Shown here: positions 45,727-54,411 of the stretch, one piece after another | Layout: every line of letters begins with the position of its first letter | Position numbering within the stretch: the stretch's first letter is position 1 | Assembly (NCBI GenBank): GCA_965212145.1 | Contig: CBDBUY010000009.1 | Location: 62,001 to 126,000, forward strand | From: JAAEPI01 sp965212145 | GTDB lineage: Bacteria; Bacteroidota; Bacteroidia; Cytophagales; Cyclobacteriaceae | Length of the DNA stretch: 64,000 nt | Reading direction: 5' to 3' | Program-made: the position numbers and the translations under genes | The notes under the pieces: generated by a model | The model's input: only the letters and a program-made list of their open reading frames with translations | What the model was told of the DNA's origin: nothing | Databases searched by the model: none

Positions 45727-45754
45727 CATTTTGAGTCCTTGACCTATCCAATTT

Positions 45755-46441
45755 TTACATTTTTCTCACTTTGCCACTGCCGGAAGCTTTGCTGCTTACA
45801 CGATCGGGATTTCCGTTGTAGTAAACGCCTCCGCTTCCCGAAATTCTTGCATCGATTTCTTTGTTGGCGGTGATGTAGCAGCTTCCTGATCCGCTGATGT
45901 TGGCATTGCAAACATTCACTTCAAAGTTCTCGGCTTTCATTTTACCAGATCCGCTGATCGATAATTCCACTTCATCCGCCTGACCTTCCAGGTAGATTTT
46001 ACCTGATCCAGAAATGCTGGCATCAATGTCTTCACCCCTCAGATCCAATTCCATTCTGCCTGACCCACTCACTGATAAATCGATATCATCCACATTCAGC
46101 TTGTTTTTGCCAATGATATCACCTGATCCTGAAACGGATAGGCCTCTGATGTCCTTCATGGTGAGATAGGCCGTGATATTTCCGCCGTTGTAGTTTTTCC
46201 AGCTCCAGCTTCCTTTTTGGTTTCTGATTTTGAGACGGTTTCCGTCTTCCACCACCTCGAGCCTTTCCCAGGCTTCATCGTTTGCATCAATGACGAGTTT
46301 GTTTTCTGAGCCCTGTGTGATATAAAGGGTTCCTGAAATGCCAAATGAAACTTCATTGAAGCTCCCCACCTCGATCTCCTTTTTTTGTGCAAAAAGCGTG
46401 ACGGTGGCAATTAATAGGAGTGAGGCAATTAGATTTTTCAT
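45755..46441 (-). CDS. DUF2807 (head GIN) domain protein
   Basis: A 228-residue exported protein: signal peptide (VTLFAQ), then a DUF2807 right-handed beta-helix-like domain with many repeats of the SGSG type (SVSGSGDI, SVSGSGRM, SISGSGKI, SISGSGKM, NISGSGSC, RISGSGG). Family function is unclear; a surface or periplasmic binding/adhesion role is usually guessed. Single-gene unit, ended by the terminator at 45695. Confidence 0.9.
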   Translation of the reverse strand: MKNLIASLLLIATVTLFAQKKEIEVGSFNEVSFGISGTLYITQGSENKLVIDANDEAWERLEVVEDGNRLKIRNQKGSWSWKNYNGGNITAYLTMKDIRGLSVSGSGDIIGKNKLNVDDIDLSVSGSGRMELDLRGEDIDASISGSGKIYLEGQADEVELSISGSGKMKAENFEVNVCNANISGSGSCYITANKEIDARISGSGGVYYNGNPDRVSSKASGSGKVRKM

Positions 46442-46524
46442 GATGATTTTATTTTGGTTTTACATTTGAAGGACGCTTCAGAAAAATAAGAGTTGCTTTT
46501 GAGGGGAAATTATTTTCAAAACTT

Positions 46525-47226
46525 ATGTTCGATCGGTACGCCATTTACGCAAAATCCTATCAGCTTTCTCAAGCCCTGGCCGTGGATGTGCCTGATTCTT
46601 ACACCCCGAATTACAATGCCTCGCCATCGCAGCTTCTTCCGGTAATTACCAATGAGGACAAAAGAGGACTTTCGTTTTTTCATTGGGGCTTGATGACCAA
46701 ATGGTCAAACAATAAGTCCATCAGTGCCAAGTCCATCAACCTGAAGGCGGAAACGGCCTTTGACCGAACGGGCTACAAAAGGCAAATCCAATCTCATCGA
46801 TGTGTGGTGCCCATCAATGGTTTTTATGCCTGGAAGCGCGTGTCGAAAAAGCAATTAGTTCCGCATTATTATTCATCTCCGGAAACCCCGATTTTGGGAA
46901 TCGCAGGGGTTTGGGAGGAATTTGAGGATATAGACGGCACAGTGAGTCATTCGTTTTTGATCATGACCGTTCCTGCCGATGAAGGGATGTCGGAAATCGA
47001 CGATCAGATGCCGGCGATTTTGGATCCTGCAGGGTGCCTTAACTGGTTGGATGATGCCGACATTGAAGTGCAACGACAATTGATTTTATCCATCACCGAA
47101 AATCATCCAACGTTGAATGCGCATTCTGTGAGTCCGGCCATTTCGAAACCGGAAAATAATTACCCCGAACTGATCAATGCGGTGACGCCTTCCGATCAGC
47201 ACGGGAACTACACTTTGTTCACTTAG
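46525..47226 (+). CDS. SRAP-family protein lacking catalytic residues (YedK/HMCES-like)
   Basis: A 233-residue protein of the SOS-response-associated peptidase family, whose active members form a thiazolidine crosslink to abasic sites in ssDNA through Cys2. The fold markers are present: YNASPSQLLPVI, INLKAETAFD with the conserved Asn72, HRCVVPINGFYAWK, and QMPAIL. Three key residues are changed: Cys2 is Phe (MFDRY instead of MCGRY), the Glu of GFYEW is Ala102, and the His of IHDR is Asp159. The reading frame is intact, so it is not decayed; it may bind DNA without crosslinking, or have another role. Confidence 0.88.
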   Translation: MFDRYAIYAKSYQLSQALAVDVPDSYTPNYNASPSQLLPVITNEDKRGLSFFHWGLMTKWSNNKSISAKSINLKAETAFDRTGYKRQIQSHRCVVPINGFYAWKRVSKKQLVPHYYSSPETPILGIAGVWEEFEDIDGTVSHSFLIMTVPADEGMSEIDDQMPAILDPAGCLNWLDDADIEVQRQLILSITENHPTLNAHSVSPAISKPENNYPELINAVTPSDQHGNYTLFT

Positions 47227-47231
47227 TTTTG
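47224..47231 (+). promoter_or_regulatory. -7 box before the FabH-like gene
   Basis: TAGTTTTG matches TAnnTTTG and overlaps the stop codon of the SRAP-like gene; the next ATG is 28 bp downstream. No clear -33 element. Confidence 0.4.
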
Positions 47232-47258
47232 TTAGATTGATAAGAAAAATTAACCCGA

Positions 47259-48266
47259 ATGTATAACTCAAGAATAGCCGGAATCGGACACTACGTGCCG
47301 GAAAATGTGGTCACCAACAAAGACCTGGAAGGAATTATGGAAACGAGCCACGACTGGATTGTGGAGCGCACGGGGATAGAGGAGCGACGGTGGATAGACC
47401 CCAAGACCGATGATATGCCTTCCACGATGGGCACCAAGGCAGCCAAAATGGCCATGGAAAATGCCGGCATCACACCGGACGATCTTGACTTTATCGTATT
47501 TGCTACGCTGAGTCCGGATTACTATTTCCCTGGCCCTGGTGTCATGGTGCAGGAGCAGTTGGGGATCAAAGAAATAGGTGCGCTGGATGTCAGAAATCAA
47601 TGTTCCGGATTTGTTTATGGGCTTTCAGTTGCGGATCAGTTTGTGAAAACGGGCATGTATAAAAATGTACTGGTCATTGGGGCTGAAAATCACTCCGGAG
47701 GGTTGGATAAAACGACCAGAGGGCGAAACGTAAGTGTCATTTTTGGAGATGGGGCAGGAGCGGTCATTGTTCAACGCTCGGAAGAGGAAGGAAAAGGCAT
47801 CCTTTCCACTCACCTACATTCAGAAGGCCAACATGCGAAAGAACTTGCGCTGCTCGGACCGAATACAGCCCACTGGGTCGATAAGATCATCGAAGAAAAC
47901 AACCCCGAGGACTTGAGTTACTATCCGTACATGAATGGCAATTTCGTGTTCAAGCATGCGGTCACGCGATTCGGTGAGGTGATTGGTGAGGCACTGATTG
48001 CTAACAATTGTCAGGTGTCGGATATTGATCTGCTGGTTCCGCATCAGGCGAATCTTCGAATCTCCCAGTTTATCCAGAAGAAAATGGGTCTTTCTGATGA
48101 TCAGGTTTATAACAACATCATGCGTTATGGCAACACAACTGCCGCATCCATTCCTATTGCCATGAGCGAGGCGTATCAGGAGGGAAAAATTGCCGATGGG
48201 AAATTGGTTTGTCTGGCGGCCTTTGGAAGTGGGTTTACCTGGGCGAGTGCGTTGATAAAGTGGTAA
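47259..48266 (+). CDS. 3-oxoacyl-ACP synthase III (FabH-like)
   Basis: A 335-residue ketosynthase III. The catalytic Cys is in DVRNQCSGFVYGL near residue 115, His in VPHQANLRIS, and Asn in YGNTTAAS; the N-terminus RIAGIGHYVPENVVTN is typical. It could start fatty-acid synthesis or make a specialised product; the absence of fab neighbours and the branch-type GPGVMVQEQLG segment leave this open. A mazEF pair follows 27 bp downstream. Confidence 0.88.
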   Translation: MYNSRIAGIGHYVPENVVTNKDLEGIMETSHDWIVERTGIEERRWIDPKTDDMPSTMGTKAAKMAMENAGITPDDLDFIVFATLSPDYYFPGPGVMVQEQLGIKEIGALDVRNQCSGFVYGLSVADQFVKTGMYKNVLVIGAENHSGGLDKTTRGRNVSVIFGDGAGAVIVQRSEEEGKGILSTHLHSEGQHAKELALLGPNTAHWVDKIIEENNPEDLSYYPYMNGNFVFKHAVTRFGEVIGEALIANNCQVSDIDLLVPHQANLRISQFIQKKMGLSDDQVYNNIMRYGNTTAASIPIAMSEAYQEGKIADGKLVCLAAFGSGFTWASALIKW

Positions 48267-48267
48267 T

Positions 48268-48291
48268 TTGTTATTACATTCGTAATTACAA
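48268..48291 (+). promoter_or_regulatory. Palindromic operator candidate upstream of mazE
   Basis: TTGTTATTAC and GTAATTACAA form a near-perfect inverted repeat (one mismatched pair) around ATTC, ending 2 bp before the mazE ATG. Its position suits autorepression by a MazE/AbrB dimer, which is how such modules are usually regulated. Confidence 0.5.
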
Positions 48292-48293
48292 TT

Positions 48294-48527
48294 ATGAGTG
48301 TTCAACTAATTAAAATAGGCAATTCCAGGGGCATACGCATTCCTAAGGAATATCTTCAGGGATACGAGGAGAGTACCAAATTCGACTTAAAAAAAGTTGG
48401 GAATTCATTGATCCTCACTCCAAAAGATTCGAGGGAAATGTGGGTAGAGCAAATGAAGAATGCCCAACCAGATGAGGTTCCCTTTTTTGAGAATGATTTT
48501 GACAAAGAGGAATGGGTTTGGGAATAA
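48294..48527 (+). CDS. mazE: MazE-like AbrB-family antitoxin
   Basis: A 77-residue antitoxin. The N-terminal half is a SpoVT/AbrB DNA-binding fold (QLIKIGNSRGIRIPKEYLQG), and the acidic C-terminus (PFFENDFDKEEWVWE) probably binds and masks the toxin. It overlaps mazF by 16 bp. The module sits between a FabH-like gene and an aminotransferase gene. No attC-like elements surround it. Confidence 0.9.
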   Translation: MSVQLIKIGNSRGIRIPKEYLQGYEESTKFDLKKVGNSLILTPKDSREMWVEQMKNAQPDEVPFFENDFDKEEWVWE

Positions 48528-48841
48528 AGAGGTGGGACGTGGTTCTTGTCAATTTTGATCCGACGATTGGAAAAGAGATTAGAAAAACCAGGCCTGCTCT
48601 CGTTGTTTCCCCTGATGAAATAAATGGGCACTGGAGCCCGGTTGTTGTTGTTCCTATGACCACTAAAACAAGAGATCTCAATTTCAGGGCAGAAATTGAA
48701 TTTCAAGGAAAAAAAGGGCAGGCGGCAATTGATCAAATTCGAGCGATTGACAAAAACAGAATTCACAAGGTAATTGGTAGGATTGATGAATCCGACCAAA
48801 TCAATGTTCAGGTTGGCCTGAATTTATTCTTCTCAATATGA
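48512..48841 (+). CDS. mazF: MazF/PemK-family endoribonuclease toxin
   Basis: A 109-residue toxin of the MazF family, which cuts RNA at short sequence motifs. It has the family pattern KRWDVVLVNFDPTIGKEIRKTRPALVVS and AAIDQIRAIDKNRIHKVIGRID. Its stop overlaps the start of the aminotransferase (ATGA at 48838-48841), so a transcript through the module would couple toxin and metabolic enzyme translation, an unusual arrangement. Confidence 0.93.
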   Translation: MGLGIKRWDVVLVNFDPTIGKEIRKTRPALVVSPDEINGHWSPVVVVPMTTKTRDLNFRAEIEFQGKKGQAAIDQIRAIDKNRIHKVIGRIDESDQINVQVGLNLFFSI

Positions 48842-49974
48842 TATCCAAACTCCCAAACGTCACCACCTCGATTTTCACTAAGATGTCCCAACTCTCAGTG
48901 GAGGAAGGGGCACTTAACCTTGCGCAGGGATTTCCGGATTTTGAGGTAAGCGAGGAGTTGATTGATCTGGTGACGCATCATATGAAAACGGGGAGGAACC
49001 AGTACCCACCGAGCATGGGCATTCCGAAAATCCGCAGTGCGATTGCCGGGATGCATAAAAACATCACGAAGACCACCCACGATCCTAACTCGGAAATCAC
49101 CATCACATCAGGAGCCACTGAAGCGTTGTATTCTTCTATCACCGCTTTTTTCGGAACGGGAGATGAAGTCATCGTTTTCGATCCGGCATACGACAGCTAC
49201 GCGCCGACCATTCAGTTGCAAGGTGCCATCCCAGTTCATTGCCAGTTGCGTGCACCGGAGTTTAGAATCGACTGGGAGGAGGTTCGATCCAAAATCACTT
49301 CAAAAACAAAGGGACTTTTGATTAACACGCCGCACAACCCAACCGGCATGGTCATGTCGGATGAGGACCTGCTGGAATTGCAAAAGATTGCAGTGGAGAA
49401 TGATTTGATTGTCATTAGTGATGAGGTCTATAATCACATTGTATTTGATGGAGACAGTCATAAAAGTGTCTTGCAATACCCGGAACTGGCTAAAAGAAGT
49501 GTGGCCATTTTCTCCTTTGGGAAGACATTCCATGCGACCGGTTGGAAAATCGGGTATGCCATTGCTCCGCCGGAGCTAACGGCTGAGATTAGAAAAATTC
49601 ATCAGTTCGTAACGTTTACCACGCATACTCCGGGACAGTTCGCCTTGGGTGATTTTATGGAGAATTCGGACAACTACACTTATCTGCCTAAATTCTTCCA
49701 GAAGAAGAGAGATTATTTTCTGGAGGGCATCAAGGACAGCCGATTCAAGGGAATACCATCTTCGGGGACGTACTTTCAGATGCTTTCTTACGAAGAAATT
49801 TCTGATGAATCTGATGTGGAGATAGCGGATCGTCTGACGAAAGATTTTAAACTAGCAAGTATCCCGATCTCGGTATTTTATGGTGATGGGTACGACCCGA
49901 GGCATTTGCGATTCTGCTTCGCCAAAGAGGAGGAAACCCTCGATCAGGCCATTGAAATCATGAACGGGATATGA
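48838..49974 (+). CDS. ybdL: PLP-dependent methionine/aromatic aminotransferase (YbdL/KAT type)
   Basis: A fold-type I aminotransferase of 378 residues. Motifs: LNLAQGFPDFEVSEEL (substrate side), SGATEAL, NTPHNPTGMV, VISDEVYNHIVFD, and the PLP lysine in SFGKTFHATGWKIGY near residue 231. This branch transaminates methionine, glutamine or aromatic amino acids with keto acids. It overlaps the omega-amidase gene by 4 bp, the classical pairing for removing the ketoglutaramate-type product and driving the reaction. Confidence 0.88.
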   Translation: MISKLPNVTTSIFTKMSQLSVEEGALNLAQGFPDFEVSEELIDLVTHHMKTGRNQYPPSMGIPKIRSAIAGMHKNITKTTHDPNSEITITSGATEALYSSITAFFGTGDEVIVFDPAYDSYAPTIQLQGAIPVHCQLRAPEFRIDWEEVRSKITSKTKGLLINTPHNPTGMVMSDEDLLELQKIAVENDLIVISDEVYNHIVFDGDSHKSVLQYPELAKRSVAIFSFGKTFHATGWKIGYAIAPPELTAEIRKIHQFVTFTTHTPGQFALGDFMENSDNYTYLPKFFQKKRDYFLEGIKDSRFKGIPSSGTYFQMLSYEEISDESDVEIADRLTKDFKLASIPISVFYGDGYDPRHLRFCFAKEEETLDQAIEIMNGI

Positions 49975-50762
49975 GCGAAGAGTTGAAAGTCACATTGGTG
50001 CAAACTGAATTGATTTGGGAAGATGCGGAAGGCAACATCCAGCAATTCGGGGAAAAACTGCAGCGGGTTTCAGACACGGATTTGGTGGTGCTTCCGGAGA
50101 TGTTTACGACTGGATTCACCATGAATCCACAGAGTCTTTCCGAGACCATGGATGGGAAAACCGTAACCTGGATGCAAGTAACTGCACAAACACAAAAATT
50201 CGTGTTGTGTGGGAGTGTGATCATCGAAGAGAGTGGACACTTTTTCAATCGATTCATTGCCGCTTATCCCGATGGAAGTTTAAAGACCTATGACAAGAAG
50301 CATTTGTTTGGTTTGGCGGGAGAGGACAAACCTTACCAAGCCGGAACGGATCGGCTGGTCATGGAGATAAAAGGTTGGATAATTCTACCTCTCATTTGCT
50401 ACGACCTCAGATTTCCGGTTTGGGCACGATCTCAGAAATCTGAAAACATTCCCTGGGAGTACGATGTGCTCCTTTATGTAGCCAATTGGCCAAAACCTCG
50501 CGTCAAAGCTTGGGACACCCTTCTGCAAGCCCGTGCGATAGAAAATCAGGCTTATTGTGTGGGCGTAAATCGTATTGGTTTGGACGGAAATCAAGTTGAA
50601 TACAATGGTCACTCGGCGGTGTACGATTATGGCGGTGAGCCCATGCTCATTCCAACGGAGGATGATTGTTTAAGAACCGCTGTTCTTTCTAAAACAGATC
50701 TCCATAATTTCAGAGAAAAGCTCCCTTTTCAAAAGGATGCGGATGGGTTTGAATTATTGTAG
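49971..50762 (+). CDS. yafV: Omega-amidase (nitrilase superfamily, YafV/Nit2 type)
   Basis: A 263-residue nitrilase-fold amidase. The catalytic triad is Glu in LPEMFTTGF, Lys in YDKKHLF and Cys in LICYDLRFPVWAR. Family members hydrolyse alpha-ketoglutaramate and similar omega-amides from glutamine transamination. It is coupled to the aminotransferase by ATGA, which supports that role. It ends directly against a convergent gene (zero spacing). Confidence 0.9.
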   Translation: MSEELKVTLVQTELIWEDAEGNIQQFGEKLQRVSDTDLVVLPEMFTTGFTMNPQSLSETMDGKTVTWMQVTAQTQKFVLCGSVIIEESGHFFNRFIAAYPDGSLKTYDKKHLFGLAGEDKPYQAGTDRLVMEIKGWIILPLICYDLRFPVWARSQKSENIPWEYDVLLYVANWPKPRVKAWDTLLQARAIENQAYCVGVNRIGLDGNQVEYNGHSAVYDYGGEPMLIPTEDDCLRTAVLSKTDLHNFREKLPFQKDADGFELL

Positions 50763-51590
50763 TTACTCAAACAACTCATACACCGTCAGCAGCATGTCGA
50801 TCTGCTGTGAAAGGTGACCGTGCTGAGTTTCGATGTTGATGTAAGGAATGCCACGGCGGCCAGCAAGAACAGAAAGCGAACCATCATCAGTCATGGTGTC
50901 GTTGTTTTGGAGAACCACGTTGTAGCCTCGCGATTTCAGCTCATCAAAGAACAATCGCTCGGTTACGAAATAAAAGTCGTCAGGGTCTTTGTTTGGATTG
51001 AGATAAACATCAGCTGCGTCGTTTTTGTATTCGTCAAGGTATGAACTTGCTGAGTAGTTTTCATCCGTGTTGTTGTGCAGCGTAAAGACGATATCAGACG
51101 TGATGTTTTGCACGATGGAGGAGGCAAACGATCTGATCTTTGAATGTGCGTCTTTAGAATACCTCCCAAATCTTTCCAGGCTGGCTTTTGCTCCGGCATC
51201 CGTGAACATCCGATTTGGGTCAAACTCGTAGTTTTTACCATTCAATCGAAATTCGACATTTCGCTTTCCTGAGTGCTTTAGCTGAATCAACTGACCACCT
51301 AGAGAGTCGATCACAGAAACGGCCGCCAGTACTGACGTGTTTTCATCATCGTGGAGGTTGATGAAGGATAGGCCTTTTCCTTTTTTGTAATTAGCCACTG
51401 CCACTTCTTGCGAACCCAAATCGAAGATATCTTCCTCGTAGGTAGCGCCAGAAAGAGTAGTTGCCGGCTCGAAAGTGGTTTTCGGCCGAGGCTTCATCAC
51501 GGACGTATTGCCAGATTCCTCCACTGGGTTCATCTTGGTCTGATTGGCCTTGCATCCAATCAGTAAAAGAAGAATGATCATTTTCTTCAT
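50763..51590 (-). CDS. Lipoprotein of unknown function, hydrolase-like residues
   Basis: A 275-residue lipoprotein (MKKMIILLLLIGC, lipobox LIGC). Residues about 85-275 contain FINLHDDENTSVLAA, VFTLHNNTDENYSAS and YINIETQHGHLSQQ. The His-Asp/Glu clusters resemble zinc peptidase or amidase active sites, but I do not recognise a family and do not assign activity. Monocistronic; convergent with the omega-amidase gene. Confidence 0.6.
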   Translation of the reverse strand: MKKMIILLLLIGCKANQTKMNPVEESGNTSVMKPRPKTTFEPATTLSGATYEEDIFDLGSQEVAVANYKKGKGLSFINLHDDENTSVLAAVSVIDSLGGQLIQLKHSGKRNVEFRLNGKNYEFDPNRMFTDAGAKASLERFGRYSKDAHSKIRSFASSIVQNITSDIVFTLHNNTDENYSASSYLDEYKNDAADVYLNPNKDPDDFYFVTERLFFDELKSRGYNVVLQNNDTMTDDGSLSVLAGRRGIPYINIETQHGHLSQQIDMLLTVYELFE

Positions 51591-51724
51591 CAGCCCCGAA
51601 ATAAATACATTTTCTCATTTTAATGATCCTGCTGGCAGACATTATATCAAAATCAGTCAATTCTCCGTTGAATCACTATGGGAATCGCACAATGCGGAAC
51701 CCTTGATCAAAAACTCGACACTAC

Positions 51725-52897
51725 ATGGACACAAACACTACTCGCGACAGAGAGCGCATCAGCTTGCTGGATCGCACCCTTTTTTGGTTTTCCACCACCA
51801 TTCCGGAAATTATTCATCAATCAAAGTCTGATGCCAACCGAGCCAGGATTATCGGCATTGGGGTCTTTTTTACCTTTCTTTATGCCAGTATTGCATGGAT
51901 GTATTTTTGGTCTGTGACGGTCACTTCACCATGGCTTTACATCCCTCTTGGTATCTTCCTGGGCTTTGGAATTTTGACGATTGACCGTATGCTCATAGCC
52001 TCGATTAAGGCGGATAAAATCAGGATCGTTCCAACGGCTTTCAGAGTAATTTTGGCGTTGGCGCTTGGCGCATTCATAGCTCAGCCGGTTATTCTGTGGA
52101 TGTTTCAAGAAGATCTGAAAGGAGAAATTTCCTTGCTCAATGATGCCAAAGTAGAAGAGCGAAATCAGCAGCTTCTGGACATTAGAAAGGCGCAATCTCA
52201 AAATTTGAATGCAGCGAAACTTGCTTTGAAATCTGAGCTGGTTGAAAAATATAATGATGTCAATGAAGCTCGAATCTCCTACCAACAAGAAATAGACGGG
52301 ACGGGAGGATCCAAAAGGTACGGCATCAAAGATGTGGCCCGAGAGAAAGGTAAAATTCTGGAACGTCAAGAACAGGAATATTCTCAGTTAAAGGATCGAA
52401 ATGAATCCAAACTCTACAGTTTAAACTCGCATCTGGCAGCCATTGAAAGTGACTATCAAAAGGAAATCACCTCGTATCAAGTCGGTTACGAAAACTCAGG
52501 ATTTCTTATTCAGGTGGAGGCTCTGCAATCCCTGATCAAAAAAGACTCGACAGGCGCTTTGCAAAAGAGGTACATTTTGTTGCTGATAATTCTCGTGCTT
52601 TTTGAACTGGTGCCCATCATTGCCAAGATTTTCTTGCCGACAGGTTCATACGATAAGCATCTGGCCCTAATTGAGGAACAGGAAGTCAAGTCATTTCAGG
52701 ATGAGTTTGATCGGGAGCAGTCCTTTGATGAGAATTACAAGGACGGAGCTATTCAGCAAGACAAGCGTCTCCTGACTGGGTACTTCAAGAAATCCGATGA
52801 AGTGAAAGCCAGCGAACTGGAAAAAGAAACGTCAAACTGGGACAGTAGAAAGGGAGGATCATTGAAAAACCGGGTGAAGGAGATCATAATGAGTTGA
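51725..52897 (+). CDS. DUF4407 membrane protein
   Basis: A 390-residue protein with the DUF4407 layout: three transmembrane helices in the first 125 residues (GIGVFFTFLYASIAWMYFW, YIPLGIFLGFGILTIDRMLI, VILALALGAFIAQPVILWMF), a long coiled-coil region (about 130-270) rich in Glu/Lys/Gln, a fourth helix (YILLLIILVLFELVPIIAKIF), and a charged C-terminal tail. Function unknown. No operon partner. Confidence 0.85.
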   Translation: MDTNTTRDRERISLLDRTLFWFSTTIPEIIHQSKSDANRARIIGIGVFFTFLYASIAWMYFWSVTVTSPWLYIPLGIFLGFGILTIDRMLIASIKADKIRIVPTAFRVILALALGAFIAQPVILWMFQEDLKGEISLLNDAKVEERNQQLLDIRKAQSQNLNAAKLALKSELVEKYNDVNEARISYQQEIDGTGGSKRYGIKDVAREKGKILERQEQEYSQLKDRNESKLYSLNSHLAAIESDYQKEITSYQVGYENSGFLIQVEALQSLIKKDSTGALQKRYILLLIILVLFELVPIIAKIFLPTGSYDKHLALIEEQEVKSFQDEFDREQSFDENYKDGAIQQDKRLLTGYFKKSDEVKASELEKETSNWDSRKGGSLKNRVKEIIMS

Positions 52898-52968
52898 AAG
52901 GAAAACGAAACGCGCTGACAAAATTTCCCTGACTCTTTATCTTGCGTCAACACTAACCTGATATCAAG

Positions 52969-54411
52969 ATGAAAAGAGTCCTCTTTATTGTGTTTTCGTT
53001 CAGCCTAATGATCGGTGCACAAGGCCAGAAGAAACCCGCATTTATAAAACAGAAACTGAAGGTGATCACTTCAGTGGAGACCAAGTATGACGCGCTCACC
53101 GAACTGAGCGATAAGATTTGGTCCTACGAGGAGGTTGCTTTCAAAGAATACAAATCATCAGCAGCGCTCATCGAGTATGCCGAATCTCAAGGATTCAAAG
53201 TGACAAAGGGAGTTGCGGAAATCCCAACGGCTTTCGTGGCAGAATATGGATCAGGCAAGCCGGTCATCGCGATCATGGGGGAGTTTGACGCTTTACCAGG
53301 ACTGTCCCAAAAAACTGTTCCGGAAAAAGCCCCGCTAAATGACGGAGGTGCAGGTCATGGATGTGGGCACAACATGTTTGGAGTTGCCAGTTTAGGAGCA
53401 GCCACCACCGTCAAGGAGCTAATTGAATCCGGGGAACTGGAAGGGACGGTGCGATTTTATGGTACACCTGCGGAAGAAAAATTCTTCGGGAAACTTTGGA
53501 TGATTAGAGGCGGGCTTTTTGATGATGTTGATGTGATGGTCGACTGGCATCCGAGCAATAAAACGGAAGCAAATGTTCAGAGCTCACTGGCCTTGGTTGA
53601 TTTCACGGTGGAATACTTTGGGCAGGCTGCTCATGCCGCAGGTGATCCGTGGAACGGAAGAAGCGCCTCAGATGCGTTGGAATTATTCACTACTGGCGTA
53701 AACTATTACCGAGAGCATGTCAAGCCGACTGTGCGGATGCATTACCACATTCAAGATGGCGGTCAGGTTGTGAACGTCGTGCCGGATTATGCAAAAGCAA
53801 TGATGCGTGTCAGGGACAGCAAACGCGATGGCATGGAACAGGTCTGGAAGCAAGTGGAGAAGATCGCAGAAGGAGCAGCCATGATGGCCAATGTGGATTA
53901 CAAAATTTCGCTGATCTCCGGCGTGCACGAGGTGGTGCCGAACAGAGCAGGTGGCGCTCGTCTTAATCAGAATTTGAAGTATTTAGGGGAAATCAAATTC
54001 ACTGAATCAGAAATAGATTTCGCCAAGAAAATTCAAGCAGCCACAGGAAAAGAGCAGGTGGGCATGAATACTAAAATTGAGGATTTGAAGGAAACTAAAG
54101 AAAACCCCGGAGGAGGCTCTACTGACGTAGGTGATGTGAGTTGGGTGGTGCCAACCATCAGACTCAGCGCCACGGTTGCACCGAAGGACACACCATGGCA
54201 CAGCTGGGCAGTGGTTGCCTGTGGTGGAATGTCCATAGGTCATAAAGGCATGATTCACGCCACCAAAGCTCTTGGTATGACCATGGTTGACCTGTTCAAG
54301 GATGAGAAGCTGAGAAATGCGGTCAATGCCGAGTGGGAAGAAAGGGTTGGGGATTACAAGTACAAAGGCATTCTCCCTGATGGCCCTCCACCATTGGATC
54401 AGGCTGATTGA
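52969..54411 (+). CDS. M20-family amidohydrolase (AbgB-like), exported
   Basis: A 480-residue metallo-hydrolase with signal peptide (MIGAQGQ). M20 motifs: MGEFDALPGL, the metal-binding GGAGHGCGHNMFG, TPAEEKFFGK with the catalytic Glu, and the lid-domain segment FGQAAHAAGDPWNGRSA. The closest type by motif is aminobenzoyl-glutamate hydrolase/amidohydrolase; substrate unknown, presumably a periplasmic N-acyl or peptidyl compound. It overlaps the next gene by one base (TGATG). Confidence 0.9.
   Translation: MKRVLFIVFSFSLMIGAQGQKKPAFIKQKLKVITSVETKYDALTELSDKIWSYEEVAFKEYKSSAALIEYAESQGFKVTKGVAEIPTAFVAEYGSGKPVIAIMGEFDALPGLSQKTVPEKAPLNDGGAGHGCGHNMFGVASLGAATTVKELIESGELEGTVRFYGTPAEEKFFGKLWMIRGGLFDDVDVMVDWHPSNKTEANVQSSLALVDFTVEYFGQAAHAAGDPWNGRSASDALELFTTGVNYYREHVKPTVRMHYHIQDGGQVVNVVPDYAKAMMRVRDSKRDGMEQVWKQVEKIAEGAAMMANVDYKISLISGVHEVVPNRAGGARLNQNLKYLGEIKFTESEIDFAKKIQAATGKEQVGMNTKIEDLKETKENPGGGSTDVGDVSWVVPTIRLSATVAPKDTPWHSWAVVACGGMSIGHKGMIHATKALGMTMVDLFKDEKLRNAVNAEWEERVGDYKYKGILPDGPPPLDQAD

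Noticed and set aside
48294..48841. mazEF as another integron-like cassette
   Set aside because: No TAACGCC/GTTA cores or palindromic elements flank it. It is joined to its neighbours by normal operon spacing.
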